A DNA stretch of 39,044 nucleotides, taken from IMG/VR virus record IMGVR_UViG_3300044293_000777, positions 1 to 39,044 of that record; one strand, given 5' to 3'. Source of the stretch: a virus. This document shows, one piece after another, positions 12,878 through 21,539 of this stretch. The notes under the pieces were generated by a model that did not search any database, was not told the origin of the DNA, and saw nothing but the letters and a program-made list of their open reading frames with translations. A program made the position numbers and the translations under genes. Numbering within the stretch: the stretch's first letter is position 1; the number at the start of each line of letters is the position of its first letter.

Positions 12878-14605
12878 ATGGAGAAAAAAGAGAAATATTA
12901 TCTTGGTAACGTACGGCTACCAACGGTAGATACAAAGCATGAATATACGCCGGAAATGATAAATGAATTAAAAAAATGTAAGAAAAATCTTCTTCATTTT
13001 GCTGAAAATTATTTCTATATTATTAATCTTGATCGTGGTAAAGAAAAAATTAAACTTTATTCATGTCAAAAAAGAGTATTACGCAGTTTGCGTGATGGTA
13101 GATTTATTATATTATTAGCATCACGACAGATAGGTAAGACCACACTGATGACTATTTATTGTCTCTGGAATGCCTGTTTCAACGAAGATCAAAGAATATT
13201 AATTGTAGCAAATAAAGAGCAAACTGCAAAAAACATTTTTAAGCGTGTACGACTAGCGTACGAAATGTTACCTAACTTTTTAAAGCCTGGTGTAGTAGAG
13301 TACGGTCAAACAAGCATGACCCTAACGAACGGGAGTAGTATTGGCATTAGTACAACAAGTAGCGATGCTGGTAGGGGTGACAGCTGTAATTGTTTAATTC
13401 TCGACGAGTTGGCATTTATTGATAATCATATTGTAGAGAAGTTTTGGGAATCAGTATATCCTATTATCTCTTCTTCAAAAAAATCTAAAATTTTTATAGC
13501 AAGTACTCCCAATGGGACAGATAATTTATTTTATAATCTATATCAAGGCGCGAAAGGTAACGAAAACAATTGGGTAGCAGAAAGAATAGACTGGTGGGAG
13601 ATACCTGGAAGAGATGAAAAGTGGAAACATGACACTATAAAAACCCTTGGCAGTGTAGAGGCATTCTCGCAAGAATTTGGAAATGAATTTTTACATGGCG
13701 GGGAAAGTTCAATTGATGAAGAGCTGTATACACTGCTATATAGAGAGGTACGTGAACCAGAATTTATTTTTGATGAAAATAGATACCTGGTTTGGGAAGA
13801 ACCTAAAGAAGGCAGATTGTATGTAGTAGGTGTAGATATAAGTGAAGGTGTAAGTGAAGCCGCTAGTGTTATACAGATTCTGGATGTTACCGATCTTACT
13901 TCCATAGAGCAAGTGGCAATATATCACACAAGAGACACAATACCTTTTCAATTTACTGCTAAATTATTGGAAGTTTTAAATCAATGGGGCCGCCCACCAG
14001 TATTAATTGAAAGGAACAGCTGCGGTGCACAGGTGGTTGAACAACTTAAATTTACCCACAGGTATGAAAATATAGTAACGTGGGGCGCTAAGGCTGGCGA
14101 TAAAGCGCTTCAAAAGAGAGTCGGTATATATTCACATACTAATACCAAATACCGCGGAGTACAAAATATGAGATATTGGGTAAATGAATTGCGCGCAGTA
14201 AAGATACGTGACGTTAATACTTTAAAAGAAATGCAAAGTTTTACTAGATTTCCTAATAATACGTGGGGAGCAAGACCAGGGGCAAATAGTTGGGATGATA
14301 GAGTAATGTCATTAATATGGGCTTTAATGGCTTTAGAAAATGAAATTTGCGTAAAATATTTTGATGTTGTTTCTTTAGACGCTTGCGATAGACCGCAGGT
14401 AATTAAGCAACTCGACTACGGATTAAGAGGGGTTATAAGCCCGTTCTCAATATATAACAACGAAAAATTAGAAAATTCAGAGAATGGAATTCTTCCCATG
14501 GTATTTAATGATAAGCCTCAAGAGTCTGAGATCGAGGAACTTAAAGATCAGGGATGGATGTTTCCAGGAGAAATAGGATTAAATAAACCGTGGCAACAGC
14601 TGTAA
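12878..14605 (+). CDS. 17: Terminase large subunit, T4 gp17 family
   Basis: A 575-residue packaging motor and nuclease. ATPase: Walker A ASRQIGKTT at 81-89, Walker B CLILDE at about 172-177, coupling motif ASTPNG at 207-212. Nuclease (RNase H fold): VGVDISEG near 316-323 (Asp319), IERNSCG near 376-382 (Glu377), and WDDRVMSLIWAL near 471-482 (Asp472/473). It pumps DNA into the prohead through the portal, which is outside this window. Slightly shorter than T4 gp17 (610). The small terminase candidate is about 11 kb away on the other strand. The end overlaps the next gene by 16 bases. Confidence 0.97.
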   Translation: MEKKEKYYLGNVRLPTVDTKHEYTPEMINELKKCKKNLLHFAENYFYIINLDRGKEKIKLYSCQKRVLRSLRDGRFIILLASRQIGKTTLMTIYCLWNACFNEDQRILIVANKEQTAKNIFKRVRLAYEMLPNFLKPGVVEYGQTSMTLTNGSSIGISTTSSDAGRGDSCNCLILDELAFIDNHIVEKFWESVYPIISSSKKSKIFIASTPNGTDNLFYNLYQGAKGNENNWVAERIDWWEIPGRDEKWKHDTIKTLGSVEAFSQEFGNEFLHGGESSIDEELYTLLYREVREPEFIFDENRYLVWEEPKEGRLYVVGVDISEGVSEAASVIQILDVTDLTSIEQVAIYHTRDTIPFQFTAKLLEVLNQWGRPPVLIERNSCGAQVVEQLKFTHRYENIVTWGAKAGDKALQKRVGIYSHTNTKYRGVQNMRYWVNELRAVKIRDVNTLKEMQSFTRFPNNTWGARPGANSWDDRVMSLIWALMALENEICVKYFDVVSLDACDRPQVIKQLDYGLRGVISPFSIYNNEKLENSENGILPMVFNDKPQESEIEELKDQGWMFPGEIGLNKPWQQL

Positions 14606-15174
14606 ATCAAACACCAACCTTTCAAAGCCCCTTCAATAAGCAACGTAGGGATAAATTTATCTTAGTTTTAACTATTCCGGATATTTTAAAGGATAAAGTT
14701 GCCGAGATTACTAGGAGAAATAATTCCGTTAATTTTAATACGCTACAGTTTAGTATATGGGGGGCGGTTGCACCACCTATAGAAGTACCACCTGTATTAG
14801 TTCCTTATTCTGGACAAACTCTTCAAGTAACATCCTATGCTCGTCCAGCTTATCCAAATTTAAAAGTGAGCTTTACAGTAGATAATCAGTTTAATAACTA
14901 TTGGGTTCTATATAAATGGTTAGATATTTTTAATAATACTCTTACTGGTATTTTTGACCCAAATAACCCTAATTTTACATCTAATACACCAGAATATATG
15001 ACAAATATATCCATATATGGTTTGGACGAATACAACAAAAGAACTGTTCGTTTTGACTACTTAAAGTCATTTCCTATAGGTTTAGAAGGAGTTAACTACA
15101 ATGATAGAGATCCTGGTGAAATGGAATGTGGCTTTCAATTTGCATATCATCAGTTAAAAATGACTCTTATTTAA
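14590..15174 (+). CDS. Tail-tube-fold protein between terminase and sheath
   Basis: A 194-residue protein with GTG start 14590 overlapping terL by 16 bases. It has the tube-protein pattern: DKFILVLTIPDILK, VLVPYSGQTLQVTSYARPAYPN, LKVSFTVDNQFNNYWVLYKWLDIFNN and, at the end, GEMECGFQFAYHQLKM. This is the gp19/gp54-type fold. The standard gp19 is at 17672 and a gp54-like protein at 18250, so this is a third tube-like protein in a place where T4 has none (17 is followed directly by 18). It could be a tail-end or joining protein; the exact role is unknown. Confidence 0.8.
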   Translation: MATAVNQTPTFQSPFNKQRRDKFILVLTIPDILKDKVAEITRRNNSVNFNTLQFSIWGAVAPPIEVPPVLVPYSGQTLQVTSYARPAYPNLKVSFTVDNQFNNYWVLYKWLDIFNNTLTGIFDPNNPNFTSNTPEYMTNISIYGLDEYNKRTVRFDYLKSFPIGLEGVNYNDRDPGEMECGFQFAYHQLKMTLI

Positions 15175-15213
15175 AAAAAGAAACAAAATTTTGCAAAAGT
15201 TAGATCCGAAACA

Positions 15214-15221
15214 TATAAATA
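15214..15221 (+). promoter_or_regulatory. Exact late promoter TATAAATA for the tail sheath
   Basis: Exact consensus, directly followed by an overlapping TATAAATG at 15220-15227. The transcript should start about 15227, giving a leader of about 40 bases, unlike the other late genes here. Confidence 0.85.
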
Positions 15222-15249
15222 TAAATGATATGAGTCAAAAAGTTCTTCT

Positions 15250-15256
15250 AGGAGGT
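15250..15256 (+). promoter_or_regulatory. Strong ribosome binding site AGGAGGT for the sheath gene
   Basis: A near-perfect Shine-Dalgarno sequence 10 bases before the ATG at 15267. It is the strongest in the window and shows that the host ribosome uses the canonical anti-SD, although most phage units here have none. Confidence 0.9.
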
Positions 15257-15266
15257 TTAGTATAAT

Positions 15267-17654
15267 ATGGCCAGAACAATTCAAAGTCCCGGGGTTGAGA
15301 TCAGAGAAGTTGACCTTACCCTTAGGCCAGTAGTAAACCAAGGCACTAGTGTATTTATAACAGGTTTTGCAAATCAAGGACCTGTCGACGAAGTTCTACA
15401 ACCGACTAGTATTAGTGAATTTGAGCAAATTTATGGTACACCAACCAATGCTGCAGAAAGATATTTCTACCATACAGTCAAAGCTGTTCTGCAAGCACCA
15501 GTACAATTAAAAGTTAGTAGGTTGCCTTACGGAGTAGCAAAAGGTGAAGGATTTGCTGAATGGAAATATAGCGCATTGGTTTATCCAGTAGCAGCCACAC
15601 TCAATAATACCGTTACAAATAATCTCTCATCTGCTGATACTTACTTTCTAGGGACACCTACTCATCTAGAATTAAGTATTGAAGAATATCAAGCTCTTCT
15701 AAACAACGATATTAACTGGCTCAATAATCAGCAGTTAAGCGCTACAAAGTTTACATTTGATACTTTAAATAATTCTGGTGTTATTATTTTAAATAGAGCT
15801 CAAACAACCGTTAACAATAAGTTTGAAGGGTATTATCTAGGCTTAACTGATAACAATAATAATAACCCTGCAACACCCTTTGACGGTATTCTAAGTGTTC
15901 AAGGTATTGCTAGCAACGCTACAGCAATAAACTCTTATATTGATATACCTCCAGCTAGATTAAACTTCACACTAAGTGCCACTAAGTTTGGTGATGGTAC
16001 TTCAGTTAGTGAAGTAATGGAAAATCTTAGCAACTACGATTTAAGCCCAAGATCTTTTGATGATACCCTTTCGCTGGCAGTATTTAAACTTCGTCAGAGT
16101 GTATTTTCACCCGATATAATCGCTCTTGATTATGTGCTTGCGGAAAGCACAGCGGGATCGTTGAATTATCATAGACAAATTGCCCCGGAAAATGCTGGTC
16201 CAGCAGTTAGCTTCTATCTAGGTAGTAAAGCAGAAAATTCCGCTAATATTAGAATTTTAGTTAATCCGTTTATTAGTAACAAATATGGTGATTCTTGGCT
16301 TGGTGACGATGGTATACCTGACAAGAAGGTCAGAATGCTATCTCCTTCGCTAGCCAAACCATTTAATGCAGCGGGATTTGTAGATACAAATACAAGCTAT
16401 ATTACTCGTGTGGGTGCACCGTCTGGTGTTGTATCAGACCTACTTGCATCAATGGGAACTACAAATGCATTATTCCCGATTGGTATCTATACAAATACGG
16501 TAGTTGCAAATAAAGATATTGGTAATCTTCCTCAGAAGCTAGAGAGGGTATTTGAACTAGTTGAAAATCCTGATCTTTATCCAATCAATATTGCTTGTGA
16601 AGCCGGTTTAGGTACTATTTATACAGGTGCAGCAGTTCTTGCTAATCAACAAGGTGTTGCTCTTTCTGCTTGCGGGCCTTACATTGACAGTCTACCATTA
16701 AATCCTCTCAGCGGTTTCTATACAACTAATTCTGAGAATTTAAACTCTGACGGCTTAGCTATACGCGCAATCTACAATTCAGTAGCAAGTATATTTGTTA
16801 ATCAAACTCAAAACCAGCGTAAAGACTTCTTGGTAATTTTAGATGCATTGAGACACATTTTTGTACAGGGTGATAATAATAAGATTATTAATTCACAGAA
16901 ACTGTGGAGCCCTAATGCAGGTATTGATCCAAATCCTTTTGCTCCAGGTTATGTTACAACTAACTTCAGCCAACACATCTATTGGCCATTAAGGCATCAG
17001 TTTAGCTTGCTAGATACAAGTTATGCTTGCATGTATGCCACTGTTGCTCAAGTACTTGACCCATCCTCTAATAGACAAGTATGGGTACCATTTAGTGGTT
17101 TTGCAGCTGCTGCAATGGGCAATACAGATGCTAACTTCCAACCATGGTTCGCCCCCGCTGGATTTACAAGAGGTGTTCTACTCGGTGTTAATGATCTTGG
17201 ATTTTATCCCAAGCAAAAACAACGTGATCAATTGTATAAGATTGGTTTAAATCCCGTTGCGTTCTTCCCTGTAGAAGGGTTTGTAATATTCGGGCAAAAA
17301 ACCCTGTTAAAGAAGCCTAGCGCATTTGATAGAATTAATGTACGTAGACTCTTCTTAAATCTCGAGATTGCTACAAGAGATACTGTTAAGTTTTTTATAT
17401 TTGAACCTAATACACTCTTTACAAGAACTCAAGTAATTAATACATTAACACCTATATTCGAAAATGCAAAGAATACAGAAGGTGTTTATGATTATTTAAT
17501 TATCTGCGATGAGCGTAATAATACACCCGATGTTATTGATAATAACGAAATGAAGGTGGATATTTACCTCAAGCCAGTACGTGCAGCAGAGTTTATCTTA
17601 GTAAGCTTCTATGCTACCCGTACCAGTCAAAACTTCCAGGAGCTATTAGCGTAA
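15267..17654 (+). CDS. 18: Contractile tail sheath protein, T4 gp18 family
   Basis: A 795-residue sheath subunit (T4 gp18 is 659), forming the outer tail cylinder that contracts on infection. Hallmarks: N-terminal MARTIQSPGVEIREVDLT with VFITGFANQGPVDEV; a long inserted middle region (about 110-300); and the conserved C-terminal half (YWPLRHQFSLLDTSYACMYA; FQPWFAPAGFTRGVL; RINVRRLFLNLEIATRD; the last strand EFILVSFYATRTSQNF that links neighbouring subunits). The extra length is in the middle, surface-exposed domains. A dedicated late promoter and strong ribosome site fit its high copy number. Confidence 0.95.
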   Translation: MARTIQSPGVEIREVDLTLRPVVNQGTSVFITGFANQGPVDEVLQPTSISEFEQIYGTPTNAAERYFYHTVKAVLQAPVQLKVSRLPYGVAKGEGFAEWKYSALVYPVAATLNNTVTNNLSSADTYFLGTPTHLELSIEEYQALLNNDINWLNNQQLSATKFTFDTLNNSGVIILNRAQTTVNNKFEGYYLGLTDNNNNNPATPFDGILSVQGIASNATAINSYIDIPPARLNFTLSATKFGDGTSVSEVMENLSNYDLSPRSFDDTLSLAVFKLRQSVFSPDIIALDYVLAESTAGSLNYHRQIAPENAGPAVSFYLGSKAENSANIRILVNPFISNKYGDSWLGDDGIPDKKVRMLSPSLAKPFNAAGFVDTNTSYITRVGAPSGVVSDLLASMGTTNALFPIGIYTNTVVANKDIGNLPQKLERVFELVENPDLYPINIACEAGLGTIYTGAAVLANQQGVALSACGPYIDSLPLNPLSGFYTTNSENLNSDGLAIRAIYNSVASIFVNQTQNQRKDFLVILDALRHIFVQGDNNKIINSQKLWSPNAGIDPNPFAPGYVTTNFSQHIYWPLRHQFSLLDTSYACMYATVAQVLDPSSNRQVWVPFSGFAAAAMGNTDANFQPWFAPAGFTRGVLLGVNDLGFYPKQKQRDQLYKIGLNPVAFFPVEGFVIFGQKTLLKKPSAFDRINVRRLFLNLEIATRDTVKFFIFEPNTLFTRTQVINTLTPIFENAKNTEGVYDYLIICDERNNTPDVIDNNEMKVDIYLKPVRAAEFILVSFYATRTSQNFQELLA

Positions 17655-17656
17655 GC

Positions 17657-17664
17657 TATAAATA
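17657..17664 (+). promoter_or_regulatory. Exact late promoter TATAAATA for the tail tube
   Basis: Exact consensus beginning 3 bases after the sheath stop and ending 7 bases before the ATG at 17672. The tube gene thus has its own promoter with essentially no leader. Confidence 0.85.
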
Positions 17665-17671
17665 ATATATT

Positions 17672-18217
17672 ATGGCAGCCGTAAAACAACTAATAGCAGA
17701 TTTTTATAGAGTAGCATCCGCGCGTGATTTTCAACGCGATATTCAATTTCGTGTATTGAGTATTTCTCCTGGCGGTACCACACAAACGTTTGGAGAAGAT
17801 GATTTAGTATATGCTCGTTCAGCAAATCTTCCTGCCCGGGCTATTAATAATGTTACAACTAGTTACATGGGATTAAATTTTAATTTACCTGGTGTAGTAC
17901 AGTATCCTGATAGCGCAAGCTATTCCTTGACCTTCTATAATGATGCTAAAAATAACATTAGACAAAAATTTGAAGACTGGACACGCGATACTTTTAATGA
18001 CACCAACAGCACTGGTAATTATTTTACACCTACACAATCTAGCACAATAGATCTAATTCAATTAGATACACAGATGGAGAAAGTTGCACAATATCAATTG
18101 GTCGGGGTAAGTATTCGTGAAGTTGGCGGAATTAAATATGACTTCTCTGCTGGTAAAGGTGATATTATTTCTTTCGATGTAAGACTAGCTTATCACTATT
18201 TTGTCCGTAAGTCGTAA
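17672..18217 (+). CDS. 19: Tail tube protein, T4 gp19 family
   Basis: A 181-residue protein (T4 gp19 is 163), the inner tail tube subunit stacked in hexameric rings beneath the sheath. It lies directly after gp18, as in T4. The fold is recognisable by DFQRDIQFRVLSIS, DDLVYARSANLPARAINNV (the loop between inner strands), YSLTFYNDAKNNIRQKFEDWTRD and the closing strand ISFDVRLAYHYFVRKS. Confidence 0.92.
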   Translation: MAAVKQLIADFYRVASARDFQRDIQFRVLSISPGGTTQTFGEDDLVYARSANLPARAINNVTTSYMGLNFNLPGVVQYPDSASYSLTFYNDAKNNIRQKFEDWTRDTFNDTNSTGNYFTPTQSSTIDLIQLDTQMEKVAQYQLVGVSIREVGGIKYDFSAGKGDIISFDVRLAYHYFVRKS

Positions 18218-18225
18218 ATAATAGC

Positions 18226-18248
18226 TACTCCATAAATATAATGGAGTA
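18226..18248. repeat. 8-bp inverted repeat overlapping a late promoter and start region
   Basis: TACTCCAT (18226-18233) pairs exactly with ATGGAGTA (18241-18248) around a 7-base loop. The right arm contains the GGAG ribosome site and ends 1 base before the ATG at 18250. A read-through transcript would hide the site in the stem, while a transcript started at the late promoter (about 18244) lacks the left arm. T4 gene e uses this kind of arrangement. Confidence 0.7.
18231..18238 (+). promoter_or_regulatory. Late promoter CATAAATA for the gp54-like gene
   Basis: One mismatch from consensus, 11 bases before the ATG at 18250. The octamer lies within the hairpin described at 18226-18248. Confidence 0.65.
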
Positions 18249-18249
18249 A

Positions 18250-19200
18250 ATGAATAACCCGTTAACTAATGCATTTCAAGGCTTAACCAACAATGTTTTA
18301 GGTGTTGGTCGTGGTACAAATCCCCTAAGTCAGCCTCAAATTACCAATTTACTAGGGTTTAATATACCCGGTGTACCTTTAATTAGTACACGTGACTATT
18401 TCTTGCTTCAACTACAAAGCTGGCTTACTTCAATCCCACTTCAATCCCAATGGATAGCTGTTATAGATTCATTTCCTAGATTACTTAACACTCAAATCTT
18501 ACAACAACTTGAACGTACAGATGGTGCAAAAAAAGGTTTTGATATAGATCAGGCTAAAACCCTGTTAACAAGTTTTCCTTTTCAGAAAGTAATAGGCTGT
18601 GTATTTGCGCAAACAGCTCAGTTACCTCAAGAAACATTTTCAGTTAGAGATATTGCTATAGGACCTAGTGGAAAAAGTCGTGGCTTTGTACCTGGAATAA
18701 TGTCAGAAGGTAGAAATGGCTATGCGGGTGTACCTCTAAAATTAGGATTTCTTGAAACTAATACTAGTATAGTAGATAATATTTTTAGACCCTGGGTAAT
18801 GCTGGCGAGTCATATGGGTATGGTAGCATATCCCGGGGACATACCTGGACAAAAAGATGTTAGAAACGTAAAGTCAAATATTACTATTCTTTGCTACACA
18901 AGAAGCTATCAAAATATAAGTCAAATACCTAGAAAAGTTTTTACCTTTTATAACTGTGTACCTACATTAATTAATAATATTGGTTTAAATTATGATGAAC
19001 CAGGAGCAGCAACAGTATACGATATAAACTTTAACTATACAAACTATACAGTAGAAAATAGCATGTACTTTCCTTTAGCAGACATTATTAACAATGTAAG
19101 TGGTATTGTTAACGGCAATTATACACCAGCAGTATCACCGCTTCAAACTGGCGTGACTGGATCAGGTGCCAATATATTAAACCCTGCAGGATTCTTTTAA
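18250..19200 (+). CDS. 54: Baseplate tail-tube initiator, gp54-like
   Basis: A 316-residue protein (T4 gp54 is 320). It combines a helical N-terminal part with a tube-type beta fold: IGCVFAQTAQLPQE, GVPLKLGFLETNTSIVDN, FRPWVMLASHMGMVAYPGD, then KSNITILCYTRS, KVFTFYNCVPTLINNIGLNYDEPG and TVYDINFNYTNYTVEN. The pair of Cys-Xaa-Pro and LNYDEPG followed by a final strand parallels FTGCIPISVSAPELSYDGD in T4 gp54. It would sit on the hub and start tube polymerisation with gp48. A short GGAG ribosome site precedes the ATG. Its stop overlaps the next start (TAATG). Confidence 0.75.
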   Translation: MNNPLTNAFQGLTNNVLGVGRGTNPLSQPQITNLLGFNIPGVPLISTRDYFLLQLQSWLTSIPLQSQWIAVIDSFPRLLNTQILQQLERTDGAKKGFDIDQAKTLLTSFPFQKVIGCVFAQTAQLPQETFSVRDIAIGPSGKSRGFVPGIMSEGRNGYAGVPLKLGFLETNTSIVDNIFRPWVMLASHMGMVAYPGDIPGQKDVRNVKSNITILCYTRSYQNISQIPRKVFTFYNCVPTLINNIGLNYDEPGAATVYDINFNYTNYTVENSMYFPLADIINNVSGIVNGNYTPAVSPLQTGVTGSGANILNPAGFF

Positions 19201-20048
19201 TGAAACCGTTTTTTCTTAATTGCTGGGTTCCCAGCCTAAAAATATATACTAAAATTACAGAGTTAAAAATATTTCAATTTGAAATACTAGCAAAATACTT
19301 GTTAAATGAAGATGATGACAGTATTAATGAAGTTTTTAATGAAATTTTACGTGAAAATTTAGATGATAAATCTATATATTTTAATCTTAACAGATATGAT
19401 AAGTGGTTCATGTTGTTATTTTTAAGAGCTTCATCGGTTTCTAGCATGCTATATTATAAAGCAAAAGGCGAAAAGGGTGATCCTTGTGCTGTTTCATTTA
19501 ATTTGTTTGATATTTTGACTGATTTATCTGAAATTAATATACCTAATGCTGAACCACTGGTACTAGATGACTTAATAATAACCTTTTCCCCGGTTTCCAA
19601 TCTTTACTCACCTAATTTTTTACATGAAAGCATATTAAAAGTAGAGAAAAGTAACAAAGAGTATTATCCTAACACTTTTAGTCGTGAAAAAAGACAGAGA
19701 TTTTTTAATACACTCAATAATACAGTAATAAAAGAAATATATGATCACTTAATGGCTTACGAATCTAAGTTTGAAAACGTGTACATTATAAAAAATGAAA
19801 AAAAATTAAAAGATTTTTATTCAATAAACTTTAATTTATTTGGAAACACTCTGTATGGATTCTTAAAGTCTACATTTCAACCGCATGCGCAAGGATTATA
19901 CAAGAAAAAATATACATTATTAACAAAATTAGGAATAGATAACACTTCTATATTAAACTTTACACCTTCTGAGTGCGATATATACCTTAATATGTTAAAT
20001 TCAAAAAGCGAAACTAATTCAAAAGAAGGGAGCGTTAGTTTATTTTAA
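19200..20048 (+). CDS. Baseplate hub assembly protein, gp26/gp51-like
   Basis: A 282-residue protein resembling the T4_baseplate family (gp26, gp51), which helps build the central hub. The family pattern is seen in VPSLKIYTKITELKIFQFEILAKYL, repeated acidic-helical parts (NEVFNEILREN) and YDKWFMLLFLRASSVSS, which matches the family's Asp-x-x-x-LLxxLRxxS segment. The second half, with an aromatic/Lys-rich helical run, is less clear. Its neighbours (gp54-like, gp48, gp53, hub) support the call. The start overlaps the preceding stop by one base. Confidence 0.6.
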   Translation: MKPFFLNCWVPSLKIYTKITELKIFQFEILAKYLLNEDDDSINEVFNEILRENLDDKSIYFNLNRYDKWFMLLFLRASSVSSMLYYKAKGEKGDPCAVSFNLFDILTDLSEINIPNAEPLVLDDLIITFSPVSNLYSPNFLHESILKVEKSNKEYYPNTFSREKRQRFFNTLNNTVIKEIYDHLMAYESKFENVYIIKNEKKLKDFYSINFNLFGNTLYGFLKSTFQPHAQGLYKKKYTLLTKLGIDNTSILNFTPSECDIYLNMLNSKSETNSKEGSVSLF

Positions 20049-20057
20049 CGATAGCAT

Positions 20058-21539
20058 ATGGAACCTACAGAAGAAAATTTAAAAAATACAGAAAACGCTT
20101 TTAAAGACATGTATTCACGATTACATAATGTACCAAGAGATGATTTAGAGGATATTCCAGTTGAAGAACTCACAAATCTTGAATCTTCTCTCGTAAACCG
20201 TGCAAATAAAATAAGATTTAAAGAGATAAAAGCTGTTAACACTCAAAATCTAAAAAAAGAAGATTTAGGTAAAAAAGAATATTCTGAAGAAGTCACTGAA
20301 AAGATAGTTAACCCTGAAGAGAAAGAAGTAAAAACTGAAGCAACAGAAAAAGCAGAGGTTTCTACAGAGGCGATAAAAAAATCTATAACACCAATATCAG
20401 AAAAAAGCGTTCCCGATGTAACTGACTTAGATAAAAAATTAAAAGCAGAAACTGCAATGCTTCCTGAGCCACCATTAAGTAATAAACCTGTAGAAGCTGC
20501 TAATTTTAGCCCGGAACAAGAACAGTCTCTTAGAAGAGAATATCCATTCTTTGATTTTGATAAAAAACCAGTAAACGATAATGAAGCAAAGTGGCTAGAT
20601 CAATTTAAAAAAGATCTTTTAGCTAAGATGGATGAAAGAAAAGTGCAGCTACCTGTTGAATCTAAGCAAAATATTGCGACAGAGCAATCCACACCTACAA
20701 ATACCACGCAGACCTCTGAATTATCAATAGATCAAGAACAAGCACTTCGTACAGAGTATCCATTCTTTGATTTTGATAAAAAACCAGTAAACGATAATGA
20801 AGCAAAGTGGCTAGATCAATTTAAAAAAGATCTACTTTCTAAAATGGAAGAGAGAAAGCAACCAGCTATTACACAAAATATTATTACTGAACAACTTGCA
20901 GAGGCCCCCACAGAAACATCAGCAGTCAAGCAGGAACCTATTGTTCAACCAGAAATGTCTTCAAAGCAAAGTGCTGACACTAACACAGTACAATCTACAA
21001 CCAAACCTTTTTCAGAACCTGCTTCTGCTAATCAGCCTATACCTTCAGAACCTACTAAACCTAAAAATATTTCACAGTTTAATATACCAGAACCAATGGC
21101 TGCAACTATTGAATCGTTAAAAAGCATGAATATTGGTAATATAAATGAAATGATAGATCAAATGACTGCAATAGCTATGGGATTTCAAAAAAACGCCCCT
21201 ATCAATGAAGCGGCTCCGCTTCCCGCAAGCTTTTCAGAATCGTCCTTAAAATCTATTAACGATAATATAGCTAATTTAAACAAGATAAATTCGGTATCAA
21301 CAAAAGAACTTAAATCCTCTATTGACAGTCTGAGAGCTGTAGTGGAACAAATACTATCCTATCTACCAAATATTCAATCTGGTAATATGATTACTAGCAA
21401 TACTCAACAACCTAGAGATGTGCAGCAGGTAAATACAGGTTTAATACAAAGATATAAAAATGAGGTAAGACAACAATATGGTTCTGATATTATAGACTTA
21501 AGTAATAATAGACCTACTATGCCAGGATTCACTATATGA
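20058..21539 (+). CDS. Disordered Glu/Lys/Pro-rich protein with a duplicated 40-residue segment
   Basis: A 493-residue protein in the hub operon. Residues 1-150 are charged and low-complexity. Two copies of a segment of about 43 residues with the core YPFFDFDKKPVNDNEAKW begin near 156 and 228 and share 77 identical bases. Residues 260-340 are Pro/Thr/Gln-rich. The C-terminal third is helical (MAATIESLKSMNIGNINEMIDQM; KSINDNIANLNKINSVSTKEL; SIDSLRAVVEQILSYLP). No family is recognised. It lies where a ruler or hub-linked protein might be, but it lacks the long hydrophobic helices typical of tape measures. It overlaps gp48 by 4 bases (ATGA). Confidence 0.75.
   Translation: MEPTEENLKNTENAFKDMYSRLHNVPRDDLEDIPVEELTNLESSLVNRANKIRFKEIKAVNTQNLKKEDLGKKEYSEEVTEKIVNPEEKEVKTEATEKAEVSTEAIKKSITPISEKSVPDVTDLDKKLKAETAMLPEPPLSNKPVEAANFSPEQEQSLRREYPFFDFDKKPVNDNEAKWLDQFKKDLLAKMDERKVQLPVESKQNIATEQSTPTNTTQTSELSIDQEQALRTEYPFFDFDKKPVNDNEAKWLDQFKKDLLSKMEERKQPAITQNIITEQLAEAPTETSAVKQEPIVQPEMSSKQSADTNTVQSTTKPFSEPASANQPIPSEPTKPKNISQFNIPEPMAATIESLKSMNIGNINEMIDQMTAIAMGFQKNAPINEAAPLPASFSESSLKSINDNIANLNKINSVSTKELKSSIDSLRAVVEQILSYLPNIQSGNMITSNTQQPRDVQQVNTGLIQRYKNEVRQQYGSDIIDLSNNRPTMPGFTI
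20541..20617. repeat. Direct repeat copy 1 (77 bp)
   Basis: Identical over 77 bases to 20757-20833, offset 216 bases (72 codons), in frame within the same gene. Similarity continues at protein level on both sides (EQEQSLRRE / DQEQALRTE; LLAKMDERK / LLSKMEERK). Confidence 0.95.
20757..20833. repeat. Direct repeat copy 2 (77 bp)
   Basis: Second copy of the repeat at 20541-20617. Full identity at synonymous sites points to recent duplication or gene conversion. Confidence 0.95.

Noticed and set aside
15184-15193. Palindrome CAAAATTTTG before the sheath promoter
   Set aside because: Short, AT-only apart from the end bases and with no stem loop or U-run; chance in this composition.
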